NCBI RefSeq assembly: GCF_964340395.1
Contig: NC_135568.1
Coordinates: 12,521,276 to 12,585,275 of the forward strand
Direction of reading: 5' to 3'
Source of the DNA: Glandiceps talaboti
Lineage: Eukaryota; Hemichordata; Enteropneusta; Spengelidae
Length of the DNA: 64,000 bases
Shown here: positions 12,501 through 24,950 of the stretch, piece after piece
Layout of the letters: the number at the start of each line of letters is the position of its first letter
Numbering within the stretch: the first letter of the stretch is position 1
Position numbers and translations under genes: made by a program
Notes under the pieces: generated by a model
What the model was told of the DNA's origin: nothing
The model's input: only the letters and a program-made list of their open reading frames with translations
The model's database searches: none

Positions 12501-12536
12501 GCATATGGTCTTTTGTTTAGATTGGACAAATTCAAT

Positions 12537-12636
12537 GGGGGGGGGGGGGGGCCTTCATTTGTCATGATTTCTGCATGTATTTCTCATGGCTAGATTGAAC
12601 AAATTCATAAGGTAGGTGGGTGGGGGTGGGGGGCTG
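12537..12636 (+). repeat. Poly-G run and G4-prone motif
   Basis: A G-run of about 14 at 12537-12550, and at 12612-12636 a GGTGGGTGGGGGTGGGGGG pattern able to form a G-quadruplex on the + strand. Confidence 0.75.
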
Positions 12637-13139
12637 TAATGTTCCTGTACAGTTTTTCATATCTTTTAAGAGTCTAAGAAATACCTTCGGGGTGAACACA
12701 AAAGACAAGAAACTTGTTTCTCTGGCAGCTTTGTCATTCACCTCTATTTTAAACAAAAGACATTCCTAAAATATGTAAAACTATTTCAATTATACTGAGC
12801 TATATTTATCAACCTGAAAAAAAGGTGACAAAAATAAAAACATTCTATTCTCTTCATGTACGAAAAAATGTGATAAATTATTAGACATACAATACACATT
12901 GTGTTATATAATATTATGTATTAGTATTATGTATTGTTATTATTGTACCTATTGTGCAAAATAGAATTATTCTTTTCTGCAGTAGAGTATCTCAAATTAA
13001 AATAACTTTTTTTTGTATTGTTGTATTTAAAATATAAATGATAATGGTAAACAATTTTTAATACACCATTCACAATGAACGTCATGGTCATAGCACTTTA
13101 TAGTTATTACCTCTGGTATTGAGTCATAACAGCATAGCG

Positions 13140-13222
13140 GCTGTAGATTTCCTTAGATTTCCATAAATTTCCATAGATTTCCATAAATTGCCATAGCTTT
13201 CCCTAGATTTCCATGGATTTCT
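13140..13222. repeat. 11-bp tandem repeat
   Basis: Repeated TTCCATAGATT / TTCCATAAATT units, about seven copies with point differences. Confidence 0.85.
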
Positions 13223-13755
13223 ATACTAGTACCATAATTTTAGGGGAACCTAGTTAATACCTGGAGAACATCGGTAGATCTTATTTCCGATTAATAAGAA
13301 AATACTACATATTACGGAAAATTTTCAAAGCAAAGGATGGTCAATATTTCAACTTTCAACTGTCATATTAGTAGTGAAAAGTATACTCCACAAAAAGTAG
13401 TGATTACTGAATTATTACCATGGCGATGTGTATTTTGTAGACTCCCATGACATGTAAATGCGTTAAGTGTCGAAATGACATGATGACTTTTACTTTACTG
13501 TTTGTAAAAAGTTTAGTACGCTATCAAAAATATGTATATCATGTTCTAACGAAATGTTTCATTTCGGATGGCAGAAACATTTTCCAGTCATAGAAAAAAA
13601 TACTTGTAGGCCAAAAGATTATTCAATTTTGGGTTGTTGTTTTAGCACGTATACATGAATTGAAACATGACAACATATTTTGAATGAATGTGACATTGTA
13701 CAGACTATTTCAAACATTTCCTACAAACATATGTTTATGATTCTGTTGGTGTGAT

Positions 13756-14170
13756 CATATCGATTTTGTGTGATGTCAAATCATTAAGTTCTTTGACAGT
13801 GGTGGCATCGATTGAATCAGCGGAATATTGATTTTGTGTGATATCAAATCCTTAAATTCTTTGACAGTGGTGGCATTGATTGAACCAGTGGGATATTGAT
13901 TTTGTGTGATATCAAATCCTTAAATTCTTTGACAGTGGTGGCATCTATTAGATCAGCGGGATATTGATTTTGTGTGATGTCAAATCATTAAATTCATTGA
14001 CAGTGGTGGCATTGATTGAACCAGTGGGATATTGATTTTGTGTGATGTCAATCATTAAGTTCTTTGACAGTGGTGGCATCGATTGGATCAGTGGGATAAT
14101 GATTCTGTGTGATGTCAAATCATTAAATTCATTGACAGTGGTGGCATCGATTGGATCAGTCAGATATTGA
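13756..14170. repeat. 68-bp minisatellite, six units
   Basis: Units contain GATATTGATTTTGTGTGATG, CAAATCATTAAATTC and TTTGACAGTGGTGGCATCGA. Copies at 13825, 13893, 13961 and 14029 are spaced exactly 68 bp. A minus-strand frame (13948-14175) across it is a repeat artefact: 68 is not a multiple of three and the peptide period comes from indels. Confidence 0.95.
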
Positions 14171-14394
14171 TCCAATTAGACCTTTACGTCTACTAGCAGT
14201 TCAAATCAATTACAGTTGATAACCTGGTCTATGTCTTGAAGTAACGGCGCCATTGATGAAGCACTTAATGACTGAGTCTGTGTAGGTTAAATCAGGCAAA
14301 CCTCTGACTTAATGAAGGACAATCAACCAAATGATACTTGTACGCAAAGAGTGTTTTATCCACTTTGGCTCAAGCTTAAAGCTGCACTGCTATA

Positions 14395-14705
14395 ACTGGA
14401 GTACTGGGGTATAATTTTGTCAATCAGCAAACCAACGATACATTCACTCAAAATTTTGAAAATGCCAATAATTAGATGTTGTACATGTCAATTAGAGGGT
14501 AGTTTTATCCGCAAGTAATACCGTAACAGGTTGAAATCAATATTGGTTTGGATTGCTGACTTTTGGGTGTAGACCCAAAATCAATTTGATTTGATATATT
14601 TTTCCATATTACATGTCTAGCTATACATTAATGGTTTACCCACAGGTGATTCAGGATGTACGATATTATTAAAGTCATTACATTCAATGAAAGTTTTAAA
14701 AAAAA
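14395..14705 (+). mobile_element. Interspersed non-autonomous element, copy 2
   Basis: Shares CAACGATACATTCACTCAAA, ATTAGATGTTGTACATGTCA, the palindrome-like TTTTGGGTGTAGACCCAAAA at 14561-14580, AATTTGATTTGAT and ACCCACAGGTGATTCAGG with the copies at 10980 and 43960. The part matching the repeat unit of the 44-46 kb array is truncated here. Confidence 0.65.
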
Positions 14706-14769
14706 CGTTTCAGTTAGACCTAGTGATTCCTTAATGTACCTCTATTTCCATCATTTTGATTTTGTTCTG

Positions 14770-15000
14770 GAAATTATTGCCTTCTTCCTTTCCGGAAAAA
14801 CAAAATGGAAAACAAATGGGAACAAATGAAGGAAATAGAGATAAAATTGAGCTGTATTCCAACATTATAGTTTAATCAGATCGGTAGAAAGGGGATCATT
14901 CCCGGAATAACAAAATAAAAAAACAAATGAGAATAAATGAGGGAAATAGAGATAAATAAAATTGAGCGATATTCCTACAGCGAATTTTAATCAGATTGCG
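14770..15000. repeat. Two-copy tandem repeat, about 125 bp
   Basis: Two units sharing CCGGAA(A/T)AACAAAATGGAAA, AACAAATG(A/G)GAA, GGAAATAGAGATAAA and AATTGAGC...ATATTCC...TTTAATCAGAT. Confidence 0.7.
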
Positions 15001-15435
15001 TCCCAGTCTAGATACGTAGAATTGTTTCACAGAACAGATGTAACTTGGCTGCCAACCTTTCCTTGTAAACGAGACCATGGAATGAACTATAGTGTCTTCA
15101 AATGGAATATGATCCCAGACTAAAAATAGGTACTGATTATTGGAACAACAAATATGCCTACAATTAATCAGACAAGTGTTAAATATCAGTGTGTAATTAT
15201 GTAATTATTTGGTGGTAGAAATACCTTTATTCAGATGGGTATGTGATTACATACTTCATAAGATTATACTGACATTGCAGTACTCAACATTTGTAGATAA
15301 AATTCCATGTTTGAATGAGTTACGTAAACGGTTTCATCTTTGTAACAACAAAAGCAGTAATGTAATTAATATGATGAGTGTCATCAAGTATAGATTGAAG
15401 TCAGTACGTCAATCTGTGATCAGAATAATGATCGT

Positions 15436-15892
15436 GGTACTACCAAACCAGAGTGACTATAGAGTTTCAACCAGGTGGTATGTCATTACATCAATCTATG
15501 ATCAGAATAATGGCTGTAGTACTACCAAACCAGAGTGACTATAGAGTTTCAACTAGGTAGTATGTTTTTTTTTTACATTTCACAAAGTTTTTTTGTTATG
15601 AATTACACAAACAAAGTACTGATAGCATGCACTTATATGAAGTGTTATTTTATCTCGCTGTGAACGCAAATACACAGTTTTGTATTTGAATCTTCCTTGT
15701 GGTATTTGACTGATGTTGATGTGTGTTCACAGTGAGATACATCTAAAAGTGTATAATTTTATATGCTTGCATGCTATATAAATTGTCTATATTTTGTTTT
15801 ATGTAATTTGTGACAAAACATGTTGTGTGAGATGTAAAAACATTGTGCTGCGTAATTGAAACTCTATAGTCACTCTGGTTTGGTAGTATCTC
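15436..15892. mobile_element. Large fold-back element (arms about 180 bp)
   Basis: The segment beginning TACTACCAAACCAGAGTGAC at about 15520 and running to about 15695 is repeated in reverse complement from about 15700 to 15890 (TCTATAGTCACTCTGGTTTG). Inner parts also pair, for example CTCGCTGTGAACGCAAATAC with the reverse complement of GTGTGTTCACAGTGAG. The terminal 80 bp of the left arm is present twice in tandem (15438 and 15521). No coding capacity. Confidence 0.8.
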
Positions 15893-15989
15893 TCGAATCA
15901 ATATGAATAAAGAATGTGTGTGCACCACAGATGCAACCAGAAAGCCAGAAAGAGTGTTCTTATAATGGTTTTTGTGTGAAGTGGTATAA

Positions 15990-16245
15990 ATGGTGGAAAT
16001 ACAAAAAAAGCACTACTAATAGAACTTTCTGCTGAACAGCACACACAGTGTACAGGCTATGTCATCGTACTATCACAAGAGGATACTACCAATAGACCTT
16101 TCAACTGAACAACATACCCAACTGTTCTACATGTATACAGGCTATATATCATTGTTTGTCATATCACAAGAAAGCAATTCCAATAGACCTTTATGCTTAA
16201 CAGTGCTCCCAACCTACAGGCTATATCTACCGATTGTACATAACT
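15990..16245. repeat. Three ~75-80 bp direct repeats, inverted relatives of the 55-bp array unit
   Basis: Copies share AATAGACCTTTC, GCTGAACAGCACAC, TACAGGCTAT and ATCACAAGA. In reverse complement they align with the adjacent array unit (ATTACATAG...GTGTGCTGTT...AAAGGTCTAT) and with 17300-17360, suggesting they are one end of a common element. Confidence 0.65.
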
Positions 16246-16565
16246 GGAAGTGATTTGTAAACAAACTTGGGAAACACATTCAAGTAATCACAGTAATACA
16301 AACTATTTAGTTATGTTTGGGAAAGTGACAGACACATATACAGACTTGACATTACATAGCGATTACATCAGTCTATTTAATACCAAGATTCACAAACCAC
16401 TTTTTTAAACAACACATTGTTTTACACATTTTTTTCATATTAAAAATTATTGTGTTACAAACGCAGTTTTGGGGATGTTGTTTCACATTACTTCTTCAAG
16501 TAGAAAAACATGTCGAATTTTTTTAGACATGAAACAATCGAAACTAAATACCCATTTCTCATTCA

Positions 16566-17280
16566 TATTGAATTACATAGTGTGGAGATTGTGTGCCGTT
16601 TTCCATACAGGTCTATCATATTGAATTACTTAGTCTGGAGATTGAGTGTGCTGTTTTCCATAAAGGTCTATCATATTGAATTACATAGTGTGGAGATTGA
16701 GTGTGCTGTTTTCCATAAAGGTCTATCATATTGAATTACATAGTCTGGAGATTGAGTGTGCTGTTTTCCATAAAGGTCTATCATATTGAATTACATAGTG
16801 TGGAGATTGAGTGTGCCGTTTTCCATAAAGGTCTATCATATTGAATTACATAGTGTGGAGATTGAGTGTGCTGTTTTCCATAAAGGTCTATCATATTGAA
16901 TGACATAGTGTGGAGATTGAGTGTGCTGTTTTCCATAAAGGTCTATCATATTGAATTACATAGTGTGGAGATTGAGTGTGCTGTTTTCCATAAAGGTCTA
17001 TCATATTGAATTACATAGTGTGGAGATTGAGTGTGCTGTTTTCCATAAAGGTCTATCATATTGAATTACATAGTCTGGAGATTGAGTGTGCTGTTTTCCA
17101 TACAGGTCTATCATATTGAATTACATAGTCTGGAGATTGAGTGTGCTGTTTTCCATAAAGGTCTATCATATTGAATTACATTGTCTGGAGATTGAGTGTG
17201 CTGTTTTCCATAAAGGTCTATCATATTGAATTACATTGTCTGGAGATTGAGTGTGCTGTTTTCCATAAAGGTCTATCATA
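16566..17280. repeat. 55-bp minisatellite, 13 units
   Basis: Units run GTCTATCATATTGAATTACA, TAGTGTGGAGATTGAGTGTG, CTGTTTTCCATAAAG. Spacing is exactly 55 bp (16611 to 16666 and on) and copies differ by only a few bases (TAGTGTGG/TAGTCTGG, CCG/CTG, the last two with TTGTCTGG), so the array was recently homogenised. Confidence 0.97.
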
Positions 17281-17289
17281 CATGATAAT

Positions 17290-18780
17290 GCATTTCTTTT
17301 GATATTACATAGATTATAGCGCCAGTAGATTAAGTGCACTGTTCAGTAGAAAAGTCTATTGGGGATTCGTTCAATTTACCGACAACATTGATTGCGAAAA
17401 CTATTTTGACATATTTTATCCAAGGTGTTAGTGATGGAATAATCAGGAAGCAAAATGTCAATGCTTCTGTAATTTTCTGTCAAATTTCCGATTGAAAGTG
17501 AGTGAGATTGATAAGTTTTCAATATTGGGATGTCTTTGATTGACATAAATGTACCGTAATCTATCATTGATGCCAACCAGACAATAGCATTATCTTTTCG
17601 TAGCTCTTTTTACGGCGCCTACATCATCATGTGCTCTATCAAATACTTTTGTGTCATCATTTTTGTGGTAATCTATACCTGCTCAAGGTCAAACATGGGG
17701 TTTGTGTGTCATTGATAGTTGTCGGGCTTCATGCATGTGTACATGTACTGTGTTGCAGTGAAAAAGGGAAATGCTAGGAAATCAGAAATTTGAAAAAAAT
17801 AATTATCACAAAAAATATACACAGGATCAAGGTCAAGTTCGTTTTGAAGTCGCTGAGTTACCAATAATATCATTCATTTATGTTGTGTTAGGATTACCGT
17901 CAAATGTAGTGCAAATCAGAAATTTTGATAAAATGATTAAAATATGTTGACATTTTTTAATAACTAGTTCTTATACACAGCCAAGGATTCTAGTTACTTA
18001 CGAGCAACGTTTCGCCTGTTTAGGTGTCGACAGGCTTTGTCAAACTGTATCCATTTGTTTACCTAGTGGTATTAACAGGCAGCAAACCGATAGTTTGACA
18101 TAGCATGTTGACGTGCACAGACAAAAACACTACTTGTAAGTAATTCAAACTCTTGGTCGTGGTACAAGAACTAATAATTATTTTGTTTTACTGACCTGAT
18201 GGTCAAATTTAATAAGTGAAGTAAAGTAAAAACATAAGTGAAGTAAAATGAAAAAATTCTTTAGTTTTTTACACAATTATGAAAGAAAATCAGTTGAGAT
18301 TGTCACTAAGACAAAATTAGTCAAAAGTAACCTTAGAACCAATATCTACACACAGTAAGCAAGGTCTTACGACAATACCGAAACTTTCATCATTTTAATA
18401 TAGCTTATATGTGGAGAAACATATAATTTTATCTGAGTGTCTCAAAAGACTTTGAAAGCCTCTTAGTGTGATGTCATTTATGTACTTTGTAACTTGTAAT
18501 CAGTAAAAAGTGGAATATTTTTACAAATGTATATAGTGTGCACTTTGTATCTTGACAAGCTCTGTGATATGACAGACGTAATGACCATTGACGAGCAGCT
18601 TATTTTCATAAAGGATGTGAACACAAAATGTCACATGAATGGACTCTGTGTTCAGGTCAAAGGTCAAAAGTCTTAGTAGCTGACAATTATGATTTTGACA
18701 GCTGAGGATTCTGGATGATATGAAATGAATATATAAATATAAAATTAGTTGCGAGTAAAAGGGACTTCTACTTTGAGTAA
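17290..18780. other. Non-coding spacer
   Basis: No gene recognised. 17300-17360 is a diverged relative of the preceding array unit (GTGCACTGTTCAGTAGAAAA, then GTCTATTGG). The rest is AT-rich, with no supported RNA or coding feature. Confidence 0.4.
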
Positions 18781-18786
18781 TTAAAC

Positions 18787-19236
18787 TGACTGAGGAACTC
18801 AGGTAGATTTTTACATACTGTACTTTACCACTCTGTATACAAACATGGGTACATAGGAACTCTGATAAAATGACTGGAGAACTCAGGTAGATTTTTACAT
18901 ACTGTACTTTACCACTCTGTATACAAACATGAGTACGTAGAAACTCTGATAAAATGACTGGAGAACTCAGGTAGATTTTACATACTGTACTTTACCACTC
19001 TGTATACAAACATGGGTACATAGGAACTCTGATAAAATGACTGGAGAACTCAGGTAGATTTTACATACTATACTTTTACCACTCTCTATACAAACATGAG
19101 TACGTAGAAACTCTGATAAAATGACTGGAGAACTCAGGTAGATTTTACATACTGTAGTTTACCACTCTGTATACAAACATGAGAACATAGAAAGTCTGAT
19201 AAAATGACTGGAGAACTCAGGTAGATTTTACACAGT
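18787..19236. repeat. 83-84 bp minisatellite, five to six units
   Basis: Units read AACTCTGATAAAATGACTGG, AGAACTCAGGTAGATTTTAC, ATACTGTACTTTACCACTCT, GTATACAAACATGGGTACAT. Copies at 18858 and 18942 are 84 bp apart. The GATAAAATGACTGG and CTCAGGTAGATTTTAC core is the same as in the 74-bp array at 7.8 kb, so the two arrays are independent expansions of related sequences. A decayed copy continues to about 19340. Confidence 0.95.
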
Positions 19237-20026
19237 TACATGTGCATGTATACCTCTTGGACAACACTCCTGGAGAACCAAAGTACAATGAGTAGGGGAC
19301 AGTAGATTTTAAAGTAAGTATGAACAACCCCTGGTGACAAATGGTGGCAGGAAATATTGGTATTGATAATGACAAGAGAACTTGAATAGATTCTGTGTCT
19401 TTGTAATCATAGTAAAACAAATCACAATGTCCTTGTAAAATAATTTGAAACTTTTTTGCAGTTTTATAGTTGATTGTTAAATTCTTTTTCTATTGTGAAT
19501 AATAGTTGACTAAGTTTGTATGAATATTAATAAATGTGTACTTCCTGACAATCACACATAGAACTTGTTTAGGCATGCATTGATGGTAATCAGTTGACCC
19601 AACCCAATAGAAAAATTAAATCTCTTAATCTAAATATGAATTAATGTTACATCAAAAACATTTTGATACAAAGATAATGGCATTGTATTAATCGGAATAT
19701 TGAGGTGTCTTTGTGAATAGTTGAGAGATACGTTTGGGTTGGTGGTTGTCTCACTGCTGCATCTACAAAGATCTCACATCTACAGTTTGGGACTCAAAAA
19801 ACAACAGCTTCACGATGTTGCGGGTTCTTGAGATAAGGTGGGTGCTTAGGGTAGGGAATGTTGATATAATTAAGAATATATACTTTTCAGTAAATAAGGT
19901 GGGATGGGAAAGTAAAAGTATTTTTTGGTTCACTTATCTGAGTAATGGCCCTGTCATGTTGTTACATGTTTGTTGTATTATATGTTGAGATTGGGTGGGT
20001 CGTGAGTGCATAAAATGGCTGCCTCA

Positions 20027-20515
20027 CATAGTGTTTTTGCTTTGAAAGGTTTGGCAACCTAATAGGGAAATCTGGTAAACCTTACAGAGGTTTATATGCT
20101 TTGTACCATAGTTTTGGTGGCAAGCCCCACTATCTTATCTGGAGAACTTGAGTACATTTTACTACCCTTTACAAAAAAACACCCAAAACATAGTGTTTTT
20201 GCTTTGAAAGGTTTGGCAACCTAATAGGGAAATCTGGTAAACCTTACAGAGGTTTATATGCTTTGTACCATAGTTTTGGTGGCAAGCCCCACTATCTTAC
20301 CTGGAGAGCTTGAGTACATTTTACTACCCTTAACAGAAAAACCACCCAAAACATAGTGTTTTTGCTTTGAAAGGTTTTGCAACCTAATAGGGGAAATCTG
20401 GTAAACCTTACAGAGGTTTATATGCTTTGTACCATAGTTTTGGTGGCAAGCTCCACTATCTTATCTGGAGAACTTGAGTACATTTTACTGCCTTAACAAA
20501 AAAACACCCAAAACT
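20027..20515. repeat. ~161-163 bp tandem repeat, three units
   Basis: ACATAGTGTTTTTGCTTTGA occurs at 20027, 20188 and 20351; copies are more than 90 percent alike by eye. The second half of each unit (GGCAAGCCCCACTATCTTA, then GAACTTGAGTACATTTTACT, then CCCTTAACA) is a diverged member of the same family as the 74- and 83-bp arrays. Confidence 0.95.
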
Positions 20516-21009
20516 GAGAGTAGGTATCTGAATTGATTTTTGCAAAGTGGTTAAAAGTAATGTTTTTCTATTTAGTTAGAAGGTACATGCTATTTGAAAT
20601 AAAATGATATCTCATTTGTCAACATTACTCAAATATAAAGTGAAATATATGAATTTTTGTAATTTTCAAAGTTGGTATGGCACGCCATGACCATTAGTTT
20701 TTACAAAATTTGAATATATGGCATTTTGGCAGTGTCCATTTTTCAAAAAAGTAGTCTATTAGTTTGCCCCTTTTCCAATTTTTACTGCAGAAAATAACCA
20801 AGGTAGTCACTTTACAAAGGTTAAAGCTACATCTAAAGTATATAGTGATTGGGACATCGGTTAGCATTACTGGGGACCTCGCAGGTAGATTTATTCTAGT
20901 CGCCAACCTTACAAAAACATCACCACGTCATAGCGTAAGCGGGTACACTGTACTTACAGAAATGGATTTTGCAATTTTTTTTCCTTCAGAAATGTCAGTT
21001 TTGTGTTAG

Positions 21010-22980
21010 CAACTAATCATAGTTGCTACATGAGAATGGAAAATGGTTTTTAATTTCAGAGGATGTCAGAAAACACAGTTTAGAAATATTTCATTTTAAT
21101 AGCCTTCATTACTTTTTGTCAAGTGCAGTCTGCCAAATTAAACCTGTCAAATATTTTTATTCTTTTTGAAAATTTTTTAACATTGTGTAGTCTCATATTC
21201 AGAATCAGCTCTCAAGTTGATAAAAATAACAGAAACAAGGACGCATAAAGAAATTTGGGATATCACAACTCAATGTCAAATTCATGACTTAGTATATACG
21301 CGTATCTCAACCTTTTGTTGCATATGTATACACATGTATTAGCTGTCACGAGGCTCTATACCACAAAACAGGTTGTACACATTTATACAAAAATATGGGT
21401 TTTATACCCAGGTTGTTCTAGATCACAAAATCTTGTGTCTATGTTTCTATGTTCTGTGGTGCTTGAAATGTAAGTCAAAACGTTCCAAATTCTCGGTACC
21501 TGAAATAGAATATTACTGCCTAGGTGCATTATAAAAATAATGCACATTCAATTTCTTGGTCGACACCAAAACATCCACTGCATGCGCTTGACATGCATTA
21601 CTGTAGGCGCGCATGAGAATAAAGTCGACCTTCTTGTTCTATTTTGACCTTCTTGCATAAGGTCAAATGCTCTTGCAGGTTCTGAGAATCGTCATTATTT
21701 TCCCCGGTTTTTCACAAATTATGTTTGATGTATACCAGAGTAATTATATTATTCTCGAATATTTTCTTCAGATTTGTCATTTATTTGTTTTTCGACTTTT
21801 AACAAAGTGTCTTAGTAAACTCATTTGTATTTTCCTTGGGTGAATGAAGAAAAATATCTAATTAATAAAAATACACGGTGTACATGTACATTGATGAAAA
21901 AATGGGTTTGCTGACTATGAGATTATAAAATTATAAAAAAATTATAGTCAGGAAAATTTATGAAGTTATCAGAACATTTTGACAGTAAAAGAGTGAAGAA
22001 ATGTAAGGGATGGTAAGAAAGAAAATGAAATTGTAAAATACAAATTTTGTAATGATGGTCCTTCATATACATTTATACCTAGACAATGTAATTTACGATA
22101 TTACTACGAAAATAGCTTCAAGTGTATGTTTTACCCAAGAAATGGCTATTTGCACTTTGTACGATAATTTTTTTTGATAAACTTAATTCCTATACATATT
22201 TGTAGAATACAATATTTTTAACAGATTATGTGAAAATGAAGTAATACTACTTACAAAATATGAAGACATTTGATTACAAAGTTAGCATCTTTATTTTGAA
22301 GTTATACAGTTTACAAAAAAATACTTACGTGATACAAAAACACCTCTTTTCCACTTTTAACCGTAATATAAATCAGTGTTTTTTATGTAAAAAAAATTGT
22401 ATACACAAAACGGCGGCGTTTTTTTTACAAAAACAGTTGTAAATAGGACATTTAGTGCAATACATTGTTTACTATGCTTCATAAGTTGACAACCAAAATA
22501 GCCATGTAATATAACCTATCTGTCTGTGTATATTGAACCAATGTCTGTTTAAATTGGTGATGGACGTTATGACTAAATTATCAGATTTGTCAGAATAAAA
22601 GAAATATCCTAAAAACCAATAAAATTCTTCCTTTAGTGGAAGCATGGACGAATGAACTGGAGTGACGGTGATTTTGAGTGATGTATTTGAGAAAATGAAA
22701 TCAAATTGCTTATTCATCTTAAGCAGTGGTTTCATGAGATATAGTCTGTCATGATCTTCATTTGTAGTCAGCAACATGCTTCAACCGTTCTCCCATTTTA
22801 CATCCTAATTCTATGTCGGAATGCTATTAGCTTATTCATAAGGCTGATCAAATGAAACACTTGCTCGTCATTGGTGACTCATACAGGCCTTTAGTCACTG
22901 CTGGTTCATTGACAACCTCAGCCGTTCCATTCATTTCTTGCTTTTGTCAAGCAAGCAGTTTTCGGATTTTCATCTCATAA
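21010..22980. other. Non-coding region upstream of the Slac2-like exon
   Basis: AT-rich, with frequent stops in all frames and no convincing gene. The promoter or 5' UTR of the Slac2-like gene could lie in its last few hundred bases, but I see no clear TATA box or initiator. A short segment at about 21612-21650 (motif AAGTCGACCTTCTTGTTCTA) recurs inverted at about 48946-48990 and more distantly near 62650, so it is an interspersed repeat fragment. Confidence 0.5.
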
Positions 22981-23046
22981 TCACCGTTCTCTGCTTTCAC
23001 TGGGAAATATACGTACGTGTACGCGTACATACAACACTGCATCGTG

Positions 23047-23261
23047 ATGGTTTACGAAAGGGAAAATTTATCCATGGATGTTTTATCCGTTACTAGGTAC
23101 TTGGACAAAGATCTGGAAGGTGATCTTGAGATTGAACTTGGATTTGAAGAAATGGGACGTAAACTAAACCTCAGTCACCTCAGTGAGGAGGAATGTAAGC
23201 AGATTCTTGAGGTTATCCAGCGTGACTTCAAGTTACGACAGTCTGAAGAAGAACGGTTAAA
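23047..23261 (+). CDS. First coding exon of a Slac2-type Rab effector (MYRIP/melanophilin-like), partial gene
   Basis: This exon encodes the first helix of a Slp-homology/Rab-binding domain. Proteins of this family bind GTP-loaded Rab27 on melanosomes or secretory granules and link them to myosin Va/VIIa and actin. Seen in the sequence: from the ATG at 23152 the frame reads [15 protein letters not shown] and then [20 protein letters not shown], which matches the conserved N-terminus of MYRIP and melanophilin (MG-[RK]-KLDLS, then V-[IV]-QRDF-LR-EEERL). The exon ends at 23261, directly before a consensus donor GTAAGT (23262-23267), leaving two bases of a split codon; reading on gives a stop at once. 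The frame is open from 22981, after a stop at 22978. I give the longest ATG start (23047), which adds 35 mostly acidic residues before the family-type methionine at 23152; both ATGs have a purine at -3 and G at +4, so 23152 may be the true start. The Cys-rich zinc finger and second Rab-binding helix must lie on later exons, not found here. Family assignment is firm; choosing MYRIP over melanophilin or a Slp protein is less so. Confidence 0.8.
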
Positions 23262-23267
23262 GTAAGT
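23262..23267 (+). other. Splice donor of the Slac2-like exon
   Basis: GTAAGT follows the exon directly. It matches the metazoan 5' splice consensus and coincides with the point where homology to the Rab-binding domain would run into a stop. The following intron would extend to the end of the window if no exon has been missed. Confidence 0.8.
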
Positions 23268-23574
23268 GATACCCATCTTTAATTCTATTCTCTATACTCC
23301 ACTGCCAATTATAAAACATCGTCTACATTCCGTCAACTCTGAAAATGAATGAATCCCTAGAGATGTGAGAAATCAGTGAAGATCTTTTTATTTGCTCGGT
23401 CTCAACTTGACTACATGTTCAGTTGGATGTAAAAGCTGTCATTGTCAGTTCACTACTTGATGAGGTAAATAAGACCTTGCTTTAAGTACTGTTATTTGAA
23501 TTCATTAAGTTTTAATACCTACTATTCGATGTCTGCTTGTCGTACTCAGGAACATTGACCTTTCATCAGTAAGA

Positions 23575-24095
23575 TCTAATTAAATTGTAAATCATAACTG
23601 TGTATAAAATGTTGTAGAGTCAGAACACTTGAGGTCTCGCCAGACATAGTGCTTGAATAGGACAGCATACAAGTGTCCTTGTACGAACCGCTTCATTACC
23701 AACTAGTTTCCCGCCAAAAAGAACATTTGTCAAAAAATATCATTTTTTTCAGTAAAATTGAACTAACTCGTAAATCATAAAATCATTAAACATGTTGTCA
23801 TAATACTAAATGTCTCTCCAGACACACTGCTAAAGTAGTACAGCATACAAATGTATAATAAATCACTTTTTCACTAACCAATATCCTCTGCCAAAAATAT
23901 TTCTCAAAACTCATATTTCTGTATGCACTAATCGTAAATTATAATTGTGTTCAAAGTGTTATAGAGTTAAAACACCAAAGGTCTGTCCAGACACAGTGCT
24001 TGAGTAGTATAGTATATCAACTACTTCTTCGCCAACCAATTTCCCTCCAAAAATATTTTTGTCAAAAATTCTAAATTTTTCTGTAACTTTTTGAT
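23575..24095. repeat. ~180-bp degenerate tandem repeat, three units (in the putative intron)
   Basis: Each unit contains GAACACTTGAGGTCT(C/G), CCAGACA(T/C)AGTGCTTGA, AGCATACAAGTGT, CGCC...CCAAAAA and TTTGTCAAAAA. Lies just inside the predicted first intron of the Slac2-like gene. Confidence 0.75.
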
Positions 24096-24279
24096 GCTGC
24101 TCAGCCTAATTTTGGATAAAATTCAGGTGAAACATCCAGATATGTAAATTGATTTTAAAACTTTGGCTGATAATTAAGATAATCAAACATGTCAGTTGTA
24201 TAGTGGATTTTACACACAGTGTAACTAAAAAGAAGCGGGAATCAAATTTACATCGTCCAGTAAATTAGTCACTTTTTAA

Positions 24280-24540
24280 AAACAAAACCATAGCAAGAAA
24301 GACTCAAAGACAAGACAATTTCCTGAACATCTGACTGAAAAATTATAAGGATTCATTTTTTTGAAGCAAACCCATAGCAATAAAGAGAGTCTATAATTTC
24401 CTGACCTTTTGACTGAAATTTTATAGGATTTCAAATCACAAATCCAAAGTAAGAAAGAGACTATATTAATTTCCTGAACTCTTGGCTGAGATTTTCTAGG
24501 GTTTCAATTTTGGAAAGAAGGCACAGTATGAGAGATTAGG
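24280..24540. repeat. ~75-bp degenerate tandem repeat, three to four units
   Basis: Units share AGAAAGA, AATTTCCTGAAC, TCT(G/T)(A/G)CTGA and ATTTTATAGGATTTCA. Confidence 0.7.
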
Positions 24541-24849
24541 AAATAAAATTTATAGTTCCTACTTTAGAATTAAATTGATAGTTTTAAATACGTTTAATGT
24601 TGATTTTGGAGGCAAAGTTTAATTGAAATGCTGATAGATTATGTCTTCTTATGACCCTTCACTGTAGATATATATTGCATGGAAAATGTATGGGCTATCT
24701 AAAGGATTTTACTGTTGGAGAGGACTATAAACATGGCAGTGTAGTTTCCCTCCAATTTTTATCGGTCAATTTTATAGTCTGCCTGAATTTTAGAGGCTTC
24801 TTAATTTTATTTTGGATGGAATATGTAGAAATGGTTGTTGTTTATATAA

Positions 24850-24950
24850 TTATTTCAAAATTTTCGTTTAAAAATGATCATTTATCTTCCAAACTCACTG
24901 TCAAAATTTTTGTTTAAAAGTGATCGTTTATCTTCCAAACTCACCGAAGT
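24850..24950. repeat. ~49-bp direct duplication
   Basis: Two copies of AAAATTTTCGTTTAAAAATG, then ATCATTTATCTTCCAAACTC with few differences. Confidence 0.8.

Noticed and set aside
13948-14175. Minus-strand repeat peptide
   Set aside because: Frame is a by-product of the 68-bp minisatellite with small indels.
16566-17280. CRISPR-like regularly spaced repeats
   Set aside because: Units abut directly with no unique spacers, and the context is eukaryotic; it is a minisatellite.
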